In this document: positions 52,393 to 60,542 of the stretch, in pieces
Layout: the number at the start of each line of letters is the position of its first letter
Position numbering within the stretch: the stretch's first letter is position 1
Origin: Rhodopseudomonas palustris
GTDB lineage: Bacteria; Pseudomonadota; Alphaproteobacteria; Rhizobiales; Xanthobacteraceae
Reading direction: 5' to 3'
Assembly (NCBI RefSeq): GCF_013415845.1
Contig: NZ_CP058907.1
Span: 2,480,001 to 2,544,000 of the forward strand
Length of the DNA: 64,000 bases
The notes under the pieces: generated by a model
What the model saw: the letters and a program-made list of their open reading frames with translations, nothing else
What the model was told of the DNA's origin: nothing
The model's database searches: none
Translations under genes and position numbers: made by a program

Positions 52393-53397
52393 ATGCGTAA
52401 GCCCGAGTTTGACGTTCGTCCGAACGCCGAGCCGATCGATCATCCGCTCAATCGTGCCCCTGTCGTTCACACCCGCGACCCAGAAGCGATGCGCGAGGCG
52501 ATGCTGTCGGTCTATGGCGCCCGCGACTTCGTGGCGGAGGCGGAGGGCTTTGAGGGATTCGGCAGCTATGTCGCGCTGGACGGCACCGGGCTGGGCTTCT
52601 GCGCCTATGCGGCGCCAGCGGTGGCGGAGTTCGACGAGACTGATTTCGCGCGGGTGCAGATCGCGCTACGCGGCAGCAGCCGGACCTCGTCCGGCTCGTC
52701 CAGCGTGGAGGTCGATCCCGAGCATTGGTGTGTTTCGTCCGCCGGCACGCCGTCACGGCTCGAATTCGGCCCCGACTACCAGCAGATGATCCTACGGATC
52801 ACCAGTGCGACTCTAACGACCACGCTGGAGGCGCTGCTCGGCGTCAAGCCGCGCGGCAAGTTGACCTTCACGTCGCATCTATCCTGCGACGATCGCGGCG
52901 CGTCGGCGCTGCGCGATCTCGCCTTGTACGTTGCCCGTCACGTCGATCCGGCGGCTCCGGTGATGCCTCCGTTCATGCTGCGCGAGATGCAGCAGGCGCT
53001 GGTGGTGTCGTTTTTGAGCGTGACGCGGCACAATTACAGCAGCCAGCTCGACCGCGACGCCCGGGATACCGCTCCTGATTACGTCCGCGTTGCCGAGGAA
53101 TTCATCGAGGCGTCCTGGAATCGGGCGATCACCATCGTCGATCTTGCCGCCGTGACCAACGTCGGTGTTCGCAGCCTGTTCAAGGCCTTTCAGAAGCACC
53201 GCGGCTATTCGCCGATGGCGTTTGCCAAGGCGGTGCGGCTGAACAAGGCGCGCGAGATGCTGCTGTCGGGGGATCCGTCGCGTTCGGTCACCTCGGTGGC
53301 ATTCGCCTGCGGCTTCACCAATCTCGGCCATTTCGCCAACGACTATCGCCGCCGCCACGGCGAGCTGCCCTCTGAGACCCTGGCACGCCGGCGCTGA
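52393..53397 (+). CDS. AraC-family transcriptional regulator
   Basis: A 334-residue regulator. The first 200 residues form an AraC-binding-like sensor ('RAPVVHTRDPEAMREAMLSVYG'), and the C-terminal 100 residues carry two helix-turn-helix units: 'ITIVDLAAVTNVGVRSLFKAFQ' and 'RSVTSVAFACGFTNLGHFANDYRRRHGELP'. Upstream of draT by 135 bases on the same strand; a role in draTG expression is not established. Ligand unknown. Confidence 0.85.
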   Translation: MRKPEFDVRPNAEPIDHPLNRAPVVHTRDPEAMREAMLSVYGARDFVAEAEGFEGFGSYVALDGTGLGFCAYAAPAVAEFDETDFARVQIALRGSSRTSSGSSSVEVDPEHWCVSSAGTPSRLEFGPDYQQMILRITSATLTTTLEALLGVKPRGKLTFTSHLSCDDRGASALRDLALYVARHVDPAAPVMPPFMLREMQQALVVSFLSVTRHNYSSQLDRDARDTAPDYVRVAEEFIEASWNRAITIVDLAAVTNVGVRSLFKAFQKHRGYSPMAFAKAVRLNKAREMLLSGDPSRSVTSVAFACGFTNLGHFANDYRRRHGELPSETLARRR

Positions 53398-53532
53398 CAG
53401 GTGCTCCGGTCGCCGCCTGCGCCGCTCCGTCGAGTTGTGCATAGGCAGGTGACGCCGTCTTGGCTAACCATGTGATGTCAGGATGATCGGGGCGCGCCGC
53501 GGGCGGGCGCGGGAACGGCAGAACCGGCCAAG

Positions 53533-54342
53533 GTGAGCGAAGACGGCAGCATCGGGCATTCCAGCAACCTCGTCGGCGTGCCGATGCGGTTTCTCACTGG
53601 CGTCGGCTTCAACGACGCGCCGGTCCCGCTGCATATCGCCGGCGTGCGCGAGATGAACCCCAGCCTGTTCGAAATGCTGGGGCAAGCGCGCGACCTCGCC
53701 GAAGCCGGTGAGGCGTTCGCCTGCTATATGACGGCGCTGTTCGGGATCGATGCCGAGCAGCGTGTCCGTGGCCGCGACGGCCGCCGACGCTTCCGTTCGT
53801 CCTATCTCGATCTGATCAAGGGCTGGGGTTTCGACAGCAACGGCGCCGAGGGTGCGGTGCTGAAGGGCTGGGTCGAGAGCCGGTTCGGGCTGTTTCCGAC
53901 CTTTCACAAGGAGCCGATCCGGCGGATCGCCAGCCCGGTGTGGACGGTGTACGTCGAACAGAAGATGTCGAGCCGCTTCCACAACAACGCGATCTTCGTC
54001 CAGCTCGATCTTCTCTATGAATTCTGCCAGTGGGCACTGACGCATTTCGCCGCCACCGGCAGCACGCACATTACGCTGTATCGTGGCGTCAACGGCTTCG
54101 ACGAGCATCAGGTCGTCGAGCGGCTCGACAAGCGGCACTGCATCATCCGGCTCAACAATCTGACGTCATTCACCTCCGACCGAGGTGTCGCCGATTGTTT
54201 CGGCGACACCATCCTGACCGTGCGGGTGCCGGTGGCGAAGGTCCTGTTTTTCAACAAGCTACTGGCTGCGCATCCGCTGAAGGGCGAGGGCGAGTATCTG
54301 GTGATCGGCGGCGACTATCGCGTCACCGCGAGCTACTTTTGA
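53533..54342 (+). CDS. draT: NAD(+)-dinitrogen-reductase ADP-D-ribosyltransferase
   Basis: A 269-residue DraT. It transfers ADP-ribose from NAD to an arginine of nitrogenase reductase (R100/101) and so switches it off in the dark or with ammonium. Seen: 'SSNLVGVPMRFLTGVGFND' near the N-terminus, 'LYRGVNGFDEH', 'LNNLTSFTSDRGVA' and the catalytic-Glu region 'KGEGEYLVIGG'. The start is the GTG at 53533, with AAGG upstream. The only reductase-like target in this window is the MarH-like protein, which keeps the arginine. The genome may also hold nif genes elsewhere. Confidence 0.9.
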   Translation: MSEDGSIGHSSNLVGVPMRFLTGVGFNDAPVPLHIAGVREMNPSLFEMLGQARDLAEAGEAFACYMTALFGIDAEQRVRGRDGRRRFRSSYLDLIKGWGFDSNGAEGAVLKGWVESRFGLFPTFHKEPIRRIASPVWTVYVEQKMSSRFHNNAIFVQLDLLYEFCQWALTHFAATGSTHITLYRGVNGFDEHQVVERLDKRHCIIRLNNLTSFTSDRGVADCFGDTILTVRVPVAKVLFFNKLLAAHPLKGEGEYLVIGGDYRVTASYF

Positions 54343-54353
54343 AAGGGCGCCTT

Positions 54354-55244
54354 ATGACCTCGCCGAGCCTGCAGGACCGCGCGCTCGCCGCCTATTTGGG
54401 CTTTGCGATCGGCGACGCGCTCGGCGCCACCGTCGAGTTCATGACCAAGTCCGAGATTGCGGCACGCTACGGCGTGCACAAGGACATCAGCGGTGGCGGC
54501 TGGCTGCGGTTGAAGCCGGGGCAGGTGACCGACGACACCGAGATGTCGCTGGCGCTCGCTCGCTCGCTGATCCGCTGCGGCGGGCTGGAGCTGCCCGACC
54601 TGTGTGACGAGTTCGCCGCCTGGCTGAAGACAGGGCCCGTGGATGTCGGCAGCACCTGCCGCCGCGGCATCCGTCGTTACATCACCACCGGCGCGATGCA
54701 GGGAAGCTATTTCGAAGGCGATGCCGGCAATGGCGCGGCGATGCGGATCCTGCCGCTGGCCCTGGCTACTTACGGGCGACCGGAGCAGGCCGAAGCCTGG
54801 ACCATCGCGCAGGCACACATCACCCACCATCACCCGCTGTCGGACGCCGCGGCACTCGCGCTGGTGAAGATGCTGCAGGTGCTGTTGGCGGGTGAGGAGC
54901 AAAGCGCCGCCCGCGTTATCGCCGACGATCTGGTCCAGGCTCACCGCGTTTTCGGCTTCACGCCGTATCGTGGCCCGGCCACCGCCTATGTGGTCGACAC
55001 TCTGCGGACCGTGCTGCACTACTATTTCTCGACCGGCAGCTTTGCCGACTGCCTGATCGCCACCGTCAATCAGGGCGACGATGCCGACACCACCGGTGCG
55101 CTCGCCGGAATGCTCGCCGGCGCCACCTACGGTTTCGCCGCAATCCCGAAACGCTGGCTCGATCGGCTCGACCGCGAAGTCGTCACGGCGATCCGTGGTC
55201 AGGTGCCGAAGCTGTTGGAGTTGGCGGCCTCGGCGCCCCGTTAG
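54354..55244 (+). CDS. draG: ADP-ribosyl-[dinitrogen reductase] hydrolase
   Basis: A 296-residue DraG that removes the ADP-ribose added by DraT and restores the reductase. It belongs to the dinuclear-Mn ADP-ribosylglycohydrolase family: 'AYLGFAIGDALGATVEFMT', 'VTDDTEMSLALARSL' and 'GDDADTTGALAGMLAGA' hold the metal-binding acidic residues. Starts 11 bases after draT with AAGGG upstream. An alternative start inside draT (54030) is out of keeping with the family length. Confidence 0.92.
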   Translation: MTSPSLQDRALAAYLGFAIGDALGATVEFMTKSEIAARYGVHKDISGGGWLRLKPGQVTDDTEMSLALARSLIRCGGLELPDLCDEFAAWLKTGPVDVGSTCRRGIRRYITTGAMQGSYFEGDAGNGAAMRILPLALATYGRPEQAEAWTIAQAHITHHHPLSDAAALALVKMLQVLLAGEEQSAARVIADDLVQAHRVFGFTPYRGPATAYVVDTLRTVLHYYFSTGSFADCLIATVNQGDDADTTGALAGMLAGATYGFAAIPKRWLDRLDREVVTAIRGQVPKLLELAASAPR

Positions 55245-55372
55245 CGCATCTCGTCCAGAGGTTGTCGCAAACGGGAAAGGCCCCGCATGCGGCGGAGCCT
55301 CTCTCACGAACACATCGATCTGGACTACCGACGCCCCGAGATCATCCCGTTTGCAGGATCGATCCCCAAAGA

Positions 55373-55492
55373 TCAGCGCTGTTCGATTTCCAGCAGTGCG
55401 ACGAATTGGCGGATGAAATCGTGGATGCCCCAGTACAGAGCGCCGTGCGTGTCGATGTCGTCGGTGCGATAAGTGTCTGCGAATGATGCCAT
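55373..55492 (-). CDS. Small 39-residue protein, unknown function
   Basis: MASFADTYRT to the end LLEIEQR. It has a balanced amphipathic composition with an aromatic-rich middle ('GALYWGIHDFIRQF'). AGGGTGG lies before the ATG. It is convergent to draG, 128 bases away. Too short for family assignment; coding status rests on the ribosome site and on its protein-like sequence. Confidence 0.5.
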   Translation of the reverse strand: MASFADTYRTDDIDTHGALYWGIHDFIRQFVALLEIEQR

Positions 55493-55739
55493 GACTGCCA
55501 CCCTTGTTTTTGTTGTGCCGCAGACGCCGCTGGCGTCGGTGCGGGGGCAGCCTCGGCCAGCACCACTTAACAACTGGTTGGAAGGGTGGACGCTCGTACT
55601 TTGGAACGTTAGCGGAGGTTGAACAAAGGCCGTGATCGGACCGAAACAACTACACCGATACCAAGCAGAGCAGCCGGTCCGAACCCTGACCGTCAATGAT
55701 TACCAGCGACGGCGCGCACAATATTTCGGTTGAAGCAGC

Positions 55740-56075
55740 TCAATCGTCGACACGCGTCAGGATGGCCTTCAGTGGAAGGCTGGGCGTCTCGTGGGCGTAG
55801 CCTTCGATCGTGACGTAGCCGTCCTTGGCGACGCCATCGAAGGTGATCTCGAACGGCTCGATTCCGAAGACCGACAGCCGCGAATGATCCGACGAGTAGC
55901 GCACCCCGCGCAGATTCCCGGCCACCGTTAGTCCACTCTGCGAATAGGCGCCGGAATAAAGGAACGTGGAGTCGCCGCCCTGGATCTTGCCGTCGTGAAG
56001 GAAGATCACACCGTGCGCCTTCTTTCGCGCCGTCTCGAACTCGGCCTTGTAGAACCCTCGAAGATGATCGGTCAT
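55740..56075 (-). CDS. GrlR-like small regulatory protein
   Basis: A 111-residue protein. 'LRGFYKAEFETARKKAHGVIFLHDGKIQGGDSTFLYSGAYS' is similar in layout to the GrlR family (beta-barrel domain first known as a negative regulator of type III secretion, but common in other bacteria as a stand-alone unknown). The EDED surface motif of true GrlR is not seen. Convergent with nothing close; no functional context. Confidence 0.55.
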   Translation of the reverse strand: MTDHLRGFYKAEFETARKKAHGVIFLHDGKIQGGDSTFLYSGAYSQSGLTVAGNLRGVRYSSDHSRLSVFGIEPFEITFDGVAKDGYVTIEGYAHETPSLPLKAILTRVDD

Positions 56076-56332
56076 GTCCGCCCCCGCGATCGTTGTGGGT
56101 GCTCTACCACCCCAGGTTTAGTAAGAGAAGCGGTGGATGTATCTGAGGTTGAAAAATACTGCGAGAGCTCAGGCGAGGCGATGCGGCGAGAGCGTTCTAA
56201 TCGCACGCGAAGTCGCCTGCGAGCGATCGATCGCAGTGCATCAAATTGCTGCACAAAGGCGGTAAAAGCGGCAGGTTTCGCATCAACAATGCGCTTGACT
56301 TGAACTACGAACTCGACGACCGTAATCGTCAA
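56076..56332. other. Intergenic upstream of the amide operon leader
   Basis: Presumed promoter region. TTGACT at 56295-56300 could be a -35 element, but the best -10 (CGTAAT) has a 20-base spacer, so the promoter is only tentative. No gene seen. Confidence 0.35.
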
Positions 56333-56403
56333 GCGTTGGGCAACTAAGCCCTGAGACGCAAAGAGTTTTGAACCATTTCCAACACCGCGCTGATCGATGC
56401 GCG
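56333..56403 (+). promoter_or_regulatory. Tandem leader hairpins, possible AmiR (ANTAR) target
   Basis: Hairpin 1: GGGC (56338-56341) / GCCC (56348-56351) with a six-base loop AACTAA, flanked by an outer GCGT/ACGC pair (56333-56336, 56356-56359). Hairpin 2: CGCGC (56386-56390) / GCGCG (56399-56403). Two hairpins ahead of a terminator is the known plan of ANTAR-controlled leaders. The loops do not show the usual A1/G4 pattern clearly, so the match is structural only. Confidence 0.45.
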
Positions 56404-56417
56404 TTTGGTTGGTGGCG

Positions 56418-56460
56418 AAAGCGCCCTCGGCTCGACAGCCGGTGGGCGCTTTTTGTTTTT
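56418..56460 (+). terminator. Strong terminator in the amiC leader (attenuator)
   Basis: AAAGCGCCC (56418-56426) pairs with GGGCGCTTT (56444-56452), with an inner GGCT/AGCC stem, followed by TTTTGTTTTT. It lies 11 bases before the amiC start, so transcription must read through it to express the operon. The second gene of the operon encodes an ANTAR antiterminator. Confidence 0.8.
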
Positions 56461-56470
56461 GGACACGAGC

Positions 56471-57628
56471 ATGACGAAGCGGCTGCGCATCGGTGTGATG
56501 TTTTCGACGACCGGCTCCTACGGGGCGGTCGGACGCACCATGCTCAACGGCGTGATGCTCGGCCTCAGCGAAGTGGCAGCCAGCGGAAGCGGACCGGAGA
56601 TCGAGCCGGTCATCGTCAATCCTGGCGGCGACCTGTCGCAGTATCGCGCGCTGGCACACGACCTGCTGGCCTCCGGCGTCCGGCAGGTGGTCGGCTGTTA
56701 CACCTCGTCGAGCCGCAAAGAGGTGATTCCGTGCTTCGAAAAGCACGATGGCCTGTTGTGGTATCCGTCGCATTATGAGGGCTTCGAGAGCTCCGACAAT
56801 GTCATCTACACCGGCGCCTCGCCGAACCAGCACGTGCTGCCGCTGGTCGATTACCTCGCCGCCAAGCACGGCAAGCGCGCGTTCTGCATCGGCTCGAACT
56901 ATATCTGGGCGTGGGAGAACAACCGGATCTTCCGCGAAGCGTTGATCGCGCGCGGCGGCACGGTGCTGGCCGAGCGTTATCTTCCGGTCGGGGACACCGA
57001 CGTCGATCGCGTCATCGCGGCGATCCTGGAGCAGCGTCCGGATTTCGTCTTCAACAATCTGATCGGCACCAGCGCCTATGCGTTCTTCCGCGCGTTTCGT
57101 GCCGCGTGCCTCTCGCGTGGCATCGACCAGGCTGCCGAGATCCCGGTGGCGAGCTGCACGCTTGCCGAGCCGGAGCTGGCCGAAATCGGCGCCGAGGCTG
57201 TCGACGGACATCTGTCGTCGAGCGTGTATTTTGCTTCGCTGGCAGGGGCGGCCAATGACGCGTTCACCCAAGCTTACGCGACGAAGTTTCCGGATGCGCC
57301 GCCGACTTCGGCGGATGCGGAGGCCTGCTACATCGCGGTCAAGCTGCTCGCCGCCGCTCTGCAACAGGCCGGCACCGACGAGGCCGGCGCCGTGCGCGCA
57401 GCGGTCGCCGATCAGCGCCTGATCGCTCCCCAGGGCGAGGTGCGGATCGATCCGCAGACCTATCACGCCTGGCTGACGCCGCGCATCGGCCGATCGACCG
57501 CGGGCGGTCAATTCGAAGTGCTGCTCGAAGCGCCGGAGCCGATCGCGCCTGATCCGTATCTGGTGCAAACCTCGCCGCGGTTTGCCGCCGCCATGCGTTC
57601 TCCATTGTTGAGGCTGGTGAAGTCATGA
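56471..57628 (+). CDS. amiC: AmiC-like amide sensor (periplasmic-binding-protein fold, cytoplasmic)
   Basis: A 385-residue protein of the AmiC/FmdD type-I binding-protein group: 'LRIGVMFSTTGSYGAVGRTMLNG', 'GCYTSSSRKEVIPCFEKHDGLLWYP', 'CIGSNYIWAWENNRIFRE'. No signal peptide, as expected for AmiC, which holds AmiR inactive until an amide binds. The ATG at 56471 was chosen because an upstream start (56405) would begin inside the leader terminator. Stop overlaps amiR by four bases. Confidence 0.85.
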   Translation: MTKRLRIGVMFSTTGSYGAVGRTMLNGVMLGLSEVAASGSGPEIEPVIVNPGGDLSQYRALAHDLLASGVRQVVGCYTSSSRKEVIPCFEKHDGLLWYPSHYEGFESSDNVIYTGASPNQHVLPLVDYLAAKHGKRAFCIGSNYIWAWENNRIFREALIARGGTVLAERYLPVGDTDVDRVIAAILEQRPDFVFNNLIGTSAYAFFRAFRAACLSRGIDQAAEIPVASCTLAEPELAEIGAEAVDGHLSSSVYFASLAGAANDAFTQAYATKFPDAPPTSADAEACYIAVKLLAAALQQAGTDEAGAVRAAVADQRLIAPQGEVRIDPQTYHAWLTPRIGRSTAGGQFEVLLEAPEPIAPDPYLVQTSPRFAAAMRSPLLRLVKS

Positions 57629-58290
57629 CCTTCCGACTGGTTCAGAACTTCAAGGGCGGCCGCGCGCTCGTGGTGATGGAGCGCACGGGCAGGGAAGGCG
57701 CACTGGAGCCGACGCTGGCCAAGCTCGGCGTCAGCTGCGAGGCCGTGCCGATCGTCGACGGGCGGGCTCAGATCGACCTCGCTTCGCTGACGCCTGATCG
57801 CGACATGCTGTTCGTCGATGGCGATCTCGACGGCGTGCTGGCGATCGAGCTCAATCCGCTGTCGCAACTGCCGCCGGTGCCAGTGATCGGGCTGGTGGGC
57901 GTCGAAGCGCCGAGCCGGCTGAAGGCGCTGGTCAATCTTGGTGCCACCGCGTTCCTGCGCAAGCCGGTGCACGGCGGCGCCGTGTACTCGGCGCTGTTCA
58001 TGGGCGTCAACCAATTTCTCCTGCGTGGCGGGATGCAGGAGCGCCTGCAAACGCTCGAGGAGCGCCGTCGCGGCCGCAGGGCCGTGCTGCGCGCCGTGGT
58101 CCAGCGGATGCGGGACAGCGGCCTCGACGAAGACGGCGCTTACGACCAGATCCGCCGGGAGAGCATGCGCGTGAGGCAGAGCCTGGAGAGTTACTGCGAG
58201 GATCTGCTGAGCCGACGGGCGAGGCCGCCCGATTCGACTGGCCACACCGGCACTCCGCCGCTGCACCGTGGCGACAAACGAGCGATGTAG
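57625..58290 (+). CDS. amiR: AmiR-like ANTAR-domain antitermination protein
   Basis: A 221-residue protein. The N-terminal half is a receiver-like fold without the phosphorylation Asp set; the C-terminal ~60 residues are a coiled coil and an ANTAR RNA-binding domain ('LRAVVQRMRDSGLDEDGAYDQIRRESMRVRQSL'). AmiR binds leader RNA and prevents termination when released by AmiC. The likely target is the leader terminator in front of amiC, giving positive autoregulation. Confidence 0.85.
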   Translation: MTFRLVQNFKGGRALVVMERTGREGALEPTLAKLGVSCEAVPIVDGRAQIDLASLTPDRDMLFVDGDLDGVLAIELNPLSQLPPVPVIGLVGVEAPSRLKALVNLGATAFLRKPVHGGAVYSALFMGVNQFLLRGGMQERLQTLEERRRGRRAVLRAVVQRMRDSGLDEDGAYDQIRRESMRVRQSLESYCEDLLSRRARPPDSTGHTGTPPLHRGDKRAM

Positions 58291-58301
58291 GAGATAGCAA
58301 C

Positions 58302-59540
58302 ATGACCGGAACTGTATTACGGGGACTGCATGCCGCAGTCCTCACGGGGACGCTTGTCCTCGCGTCAGGCGCGGCGCTGGCCGCGGAGAAGCCGATCAAG
58401 CTCGGCGTGCTGGAGGATCAGTCGGGCGATTTCGCGGTGGCGACGATCGGCAAGGTCCACGCCATCCAGCTTGCCGCCGACGAGATCAACAAGGCCGGCG
58501 GCATCATGGGGCGGCCGCTCGAACTGGTAGTGTACGACACCCAGTCCGACAACACCCGCTATCAGGAGTTCATGCGCCGGGTGTTGCAGCGGGACAAGGC
58601 GGATGCGGTGTTCGCCGGATTCTCCTCGGCCTCACGCGAAGCCTATCGGCCGATCGTCGATCAGCTCAACGGTCTCGCCTTCTACAACAACCAGTATGAA
58701 GGCGGTGTTTGCGACGGCCATATGATCGTCACCGGCGCGGTGCCCGAGCAGCAGTTCTCGACGCTGATCCCGTGGATGATGGAGAAGTACGGCAAGAAGG
58801 TCTACACGCTCGCCGCAGACTACAATTTCGGCCAGATCTCGGCCGAGTGGGTGCGCAACATCGTCAAGCAGCACGGCGGCGAAATGGCCGGCGAGGAGTT
58901 CATCCCGCTCGGCGTGTCGCAGTTCTCGCAAAGCATCCAAAACATCCAGAAGGCCAAGCCGGACTTCGTGGTGACGCTGCTGGTCGGCACCGCGCAGGCA
59001 TCGTATTACGAACAGGCCGCTTCCGCCAACGTCAACCTGCCGATGGCGTCCTCGGTCAACGTCGGCCAGGGCTACGAGCACAAGCGCTTCAAGCCGCCGA
59101 GCCTGAAGGACATGTACGTCACCACCAACTACATCGAGGAAATCGACTCGCCGCAGAGCAAGGCGTTCCTGGCCAAGTTCAAGGCGAAGTTCCCGAACGA
59201 GCCTTATGTCAATCAGGAGGCCGAGAACTCCTATCTGGCGGTCTATCTCTACAAGCAGATGGTGGAGCGGGCGAAGTCGACCAACCGCGACGAGATCCGC
59301 AAGGTGATCGCGCAGGGTGACGTCTGCATGGATGCGCCGGAAGGCAAGGTCTGCATCGACCCGAAGAGCCAGCACATGTCGCACACCATCTACCTGGCGC
59401 ACGTCAATGCCGATCACTCGATCGACTTCCCGAAAGTCTGGCCGGACATCAAGCCGTATTGGCTGGGTGAGGCCGGCTGCGACCTGACCAAGAAGGATCC
59501 GATGGCGCAATACACGCCGTCGAACCCGCCGCCCAAATAA
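58302..59540 (+). CDS. urtA: Urea/short-chain amide ABC transporter substrate-binding protein
   Basis: A 412-residue periplasmic protein of the UrtA/FmdD family with a cleavable signal ('LHAAVLTGTLVLASGAALAAE'). 'IKLGVLEDQSGDFAVATIGKVHA' and 'YNNQYEGGVCDGHMIVTGAVPEQQFSTL' fit amide/urea binders. Linkage to amiCR and a formamidase favours formamide or acetamide as cargo over urea. An RNA hairpin follows the gene. Confidence 0.85.
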   Translation: MTGTVLRGLHAAVLTGTLVLASGAALAAEKPIKLGVLEDQSGDFAVATIGKVHAIQLAADEINKAGGIMGRPLELVVYDTQSDNTRYQEFMRRVLQRDKADAVFAGFSSASREAYRPIVDQLNGLAFYNNQYEGGVCDGHMIVTGAVPEQQFSTLIPWMMEKYGKKVYTLAADYNFGQISAEWVRNIVKQHGGEMAGEEFIPLGVSQFSQSIQNIQKAKPDFVVTLLVGTAQASYYEQAASANVNLPMASSVNVGQGYEHKRFKPPSLKDMYVTTNYIEEIDSPQSKAFLAKFKAKFPNEPYVNQEAENSYLAVYLYKQMVERAKSTNRDEIRKVIAQGDVCMDAPEGKVCIDPKSQHMSHTIYLAHVNADHSIDFPKVWPDIKPYWLGEAGCDLTKKDPMAQYTPSNPPPK

Positions 59541-59549
59541 GTGCGGCGG

Positions 59550-59583
59550 ACCGCTCCGGCGCACCCTGACGCGCCGGAGCGGT
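59550..59583 (+). promoter_or_regulatory. Intercistronic hairpin after the binding-protein gene
   Basis: ACCGCTCCGGCGC (59550-59562) and GCGCCGGAGCGGT (59571-59583): a perfect 13-base stem with an eight-base loop, no T run. Such hairpins protect the upstream mRNA and let the binding protein be made in excess over the membrane subunits. Confidence 0.7.
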
Positions 59584-59658
59584 TGCTCTCCCCTCAATGG
59601 ACATTCGTCGGGCTGCCACCCCTGCCGCGGCCCTCCACGCCACCTTGCTGGACGTCAG

Positions 59659-60531
59659 ATGGACATCGCCACCTTCGCCTTCGCGGCGCTGTATCAATTC
59701 GCCGACGCCTTCGCCTTCCTGGTGCTGTCGGCCTGCGGGCTCGCCGTCATCTTCGGCATGATGGGCGTCATCAATCTCGCCCACGGCGAGTTCATTATGT
59801 GCGGCGCCTATGTCACCGCCACCGCGGCTCACGCCGGACTGCCGCTGCCGCTCGCCATTCTGACCGGTGCGCTGGTTTCGGCGATGGTCGGCATGCTGGT
59901 CGAGTTCGTGGTGGTGCGGCATCTCTATGAACGCCCGCTCGACACCATTGTCGCCACCTGGGGCCTCAGCCTGATCGCGACGCAAGGCACGCTGATCGTG
60001 ATCGGCTCGACCATGGCTGGTGTCGGTACGCCGTTCGGCAGCTTTCAGGTCGGCGCGTACTCCTATTCGATCTACCGGATCGTGCTGTTCCTGGCCGCGC
60101 TCGGCGTGCTCGGCGGGCTGTACGCGGTGTTCAACTGGACGTCGTTCGGCGTCAAAGCACGCGCCACCATCCAGGTGCCGCACATGGCGGATGCGCTCGG
60201 CGTCGACACCCGCTGGATCTACAGCCTGACCTTCGCCTGCGGCGCCGGGCTCGCCGGACTGGCTGGCGGGCTGTACGCGCCGACCATGACATTGGTGCCG
60301 ACGATGGGCGCGACCTTCCTGATGGAGGCGTTCGTCACGGTGGTGATCGGTGGCGCCGACGTGTTCCTCGGCACGGCGCCGGCTGCTGCGGTCCTGGCTG
60401 TGGTGAAGTCGGCGATGACGTCATGGCAGGGCCAGTTGTTCGGTCAAATCGGCCTGTTGGTCGCGGTGATCATCGTGGTTCGGGTGCTGCCGAAAGGCAT
60501 CTCCGGCTTCCTGCTGCGTGAACGGACCTGA
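59659..60531 (+). CDS. urtB: Urea/amide ABC transporter permease (UrtB-like)
   Basis: A 290-residue branched-chain-type permease with about eight hydrophobic segments. 'GLAVIFGMMGVINLAHGEFIMCGAYVTA' near the N-terminus is the LivH/UrtB signature, and 'TTIIGGADVFLGT'-like text (VVIGGADVFLGTAP) near the end. It is 118 bases after the binding-protein gene, with the hairpin between. Confidence 0.88.
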   Translation: MDIATFAFAALYQFADAFAFLVLSACGLAVIFGMMGVINLAHGEFIMCGAYVTATAAHAGLPLPLAILTGALVSAMVGMLVEFVVVRHLYERPLDTIVATWGLSLIATQGTLIVIGSTMAGVGTPFGSFQVGAYSYSIYRIVLFLAALGVLGGLYAVFNWTSFGVKARATIQVPHMADALGVDTRWIYSLTFACGAGLAGLAGGLYAPTMTLVPTMGATFLMEAFVTVVIGGADVFLGTAPAAAVLAVVKSAMTSWQGQLFGQIGLLVAVIIVVRVLPKGISGFLLRERT

Positions 60532-60542
60532 GGGAGGCGAGG

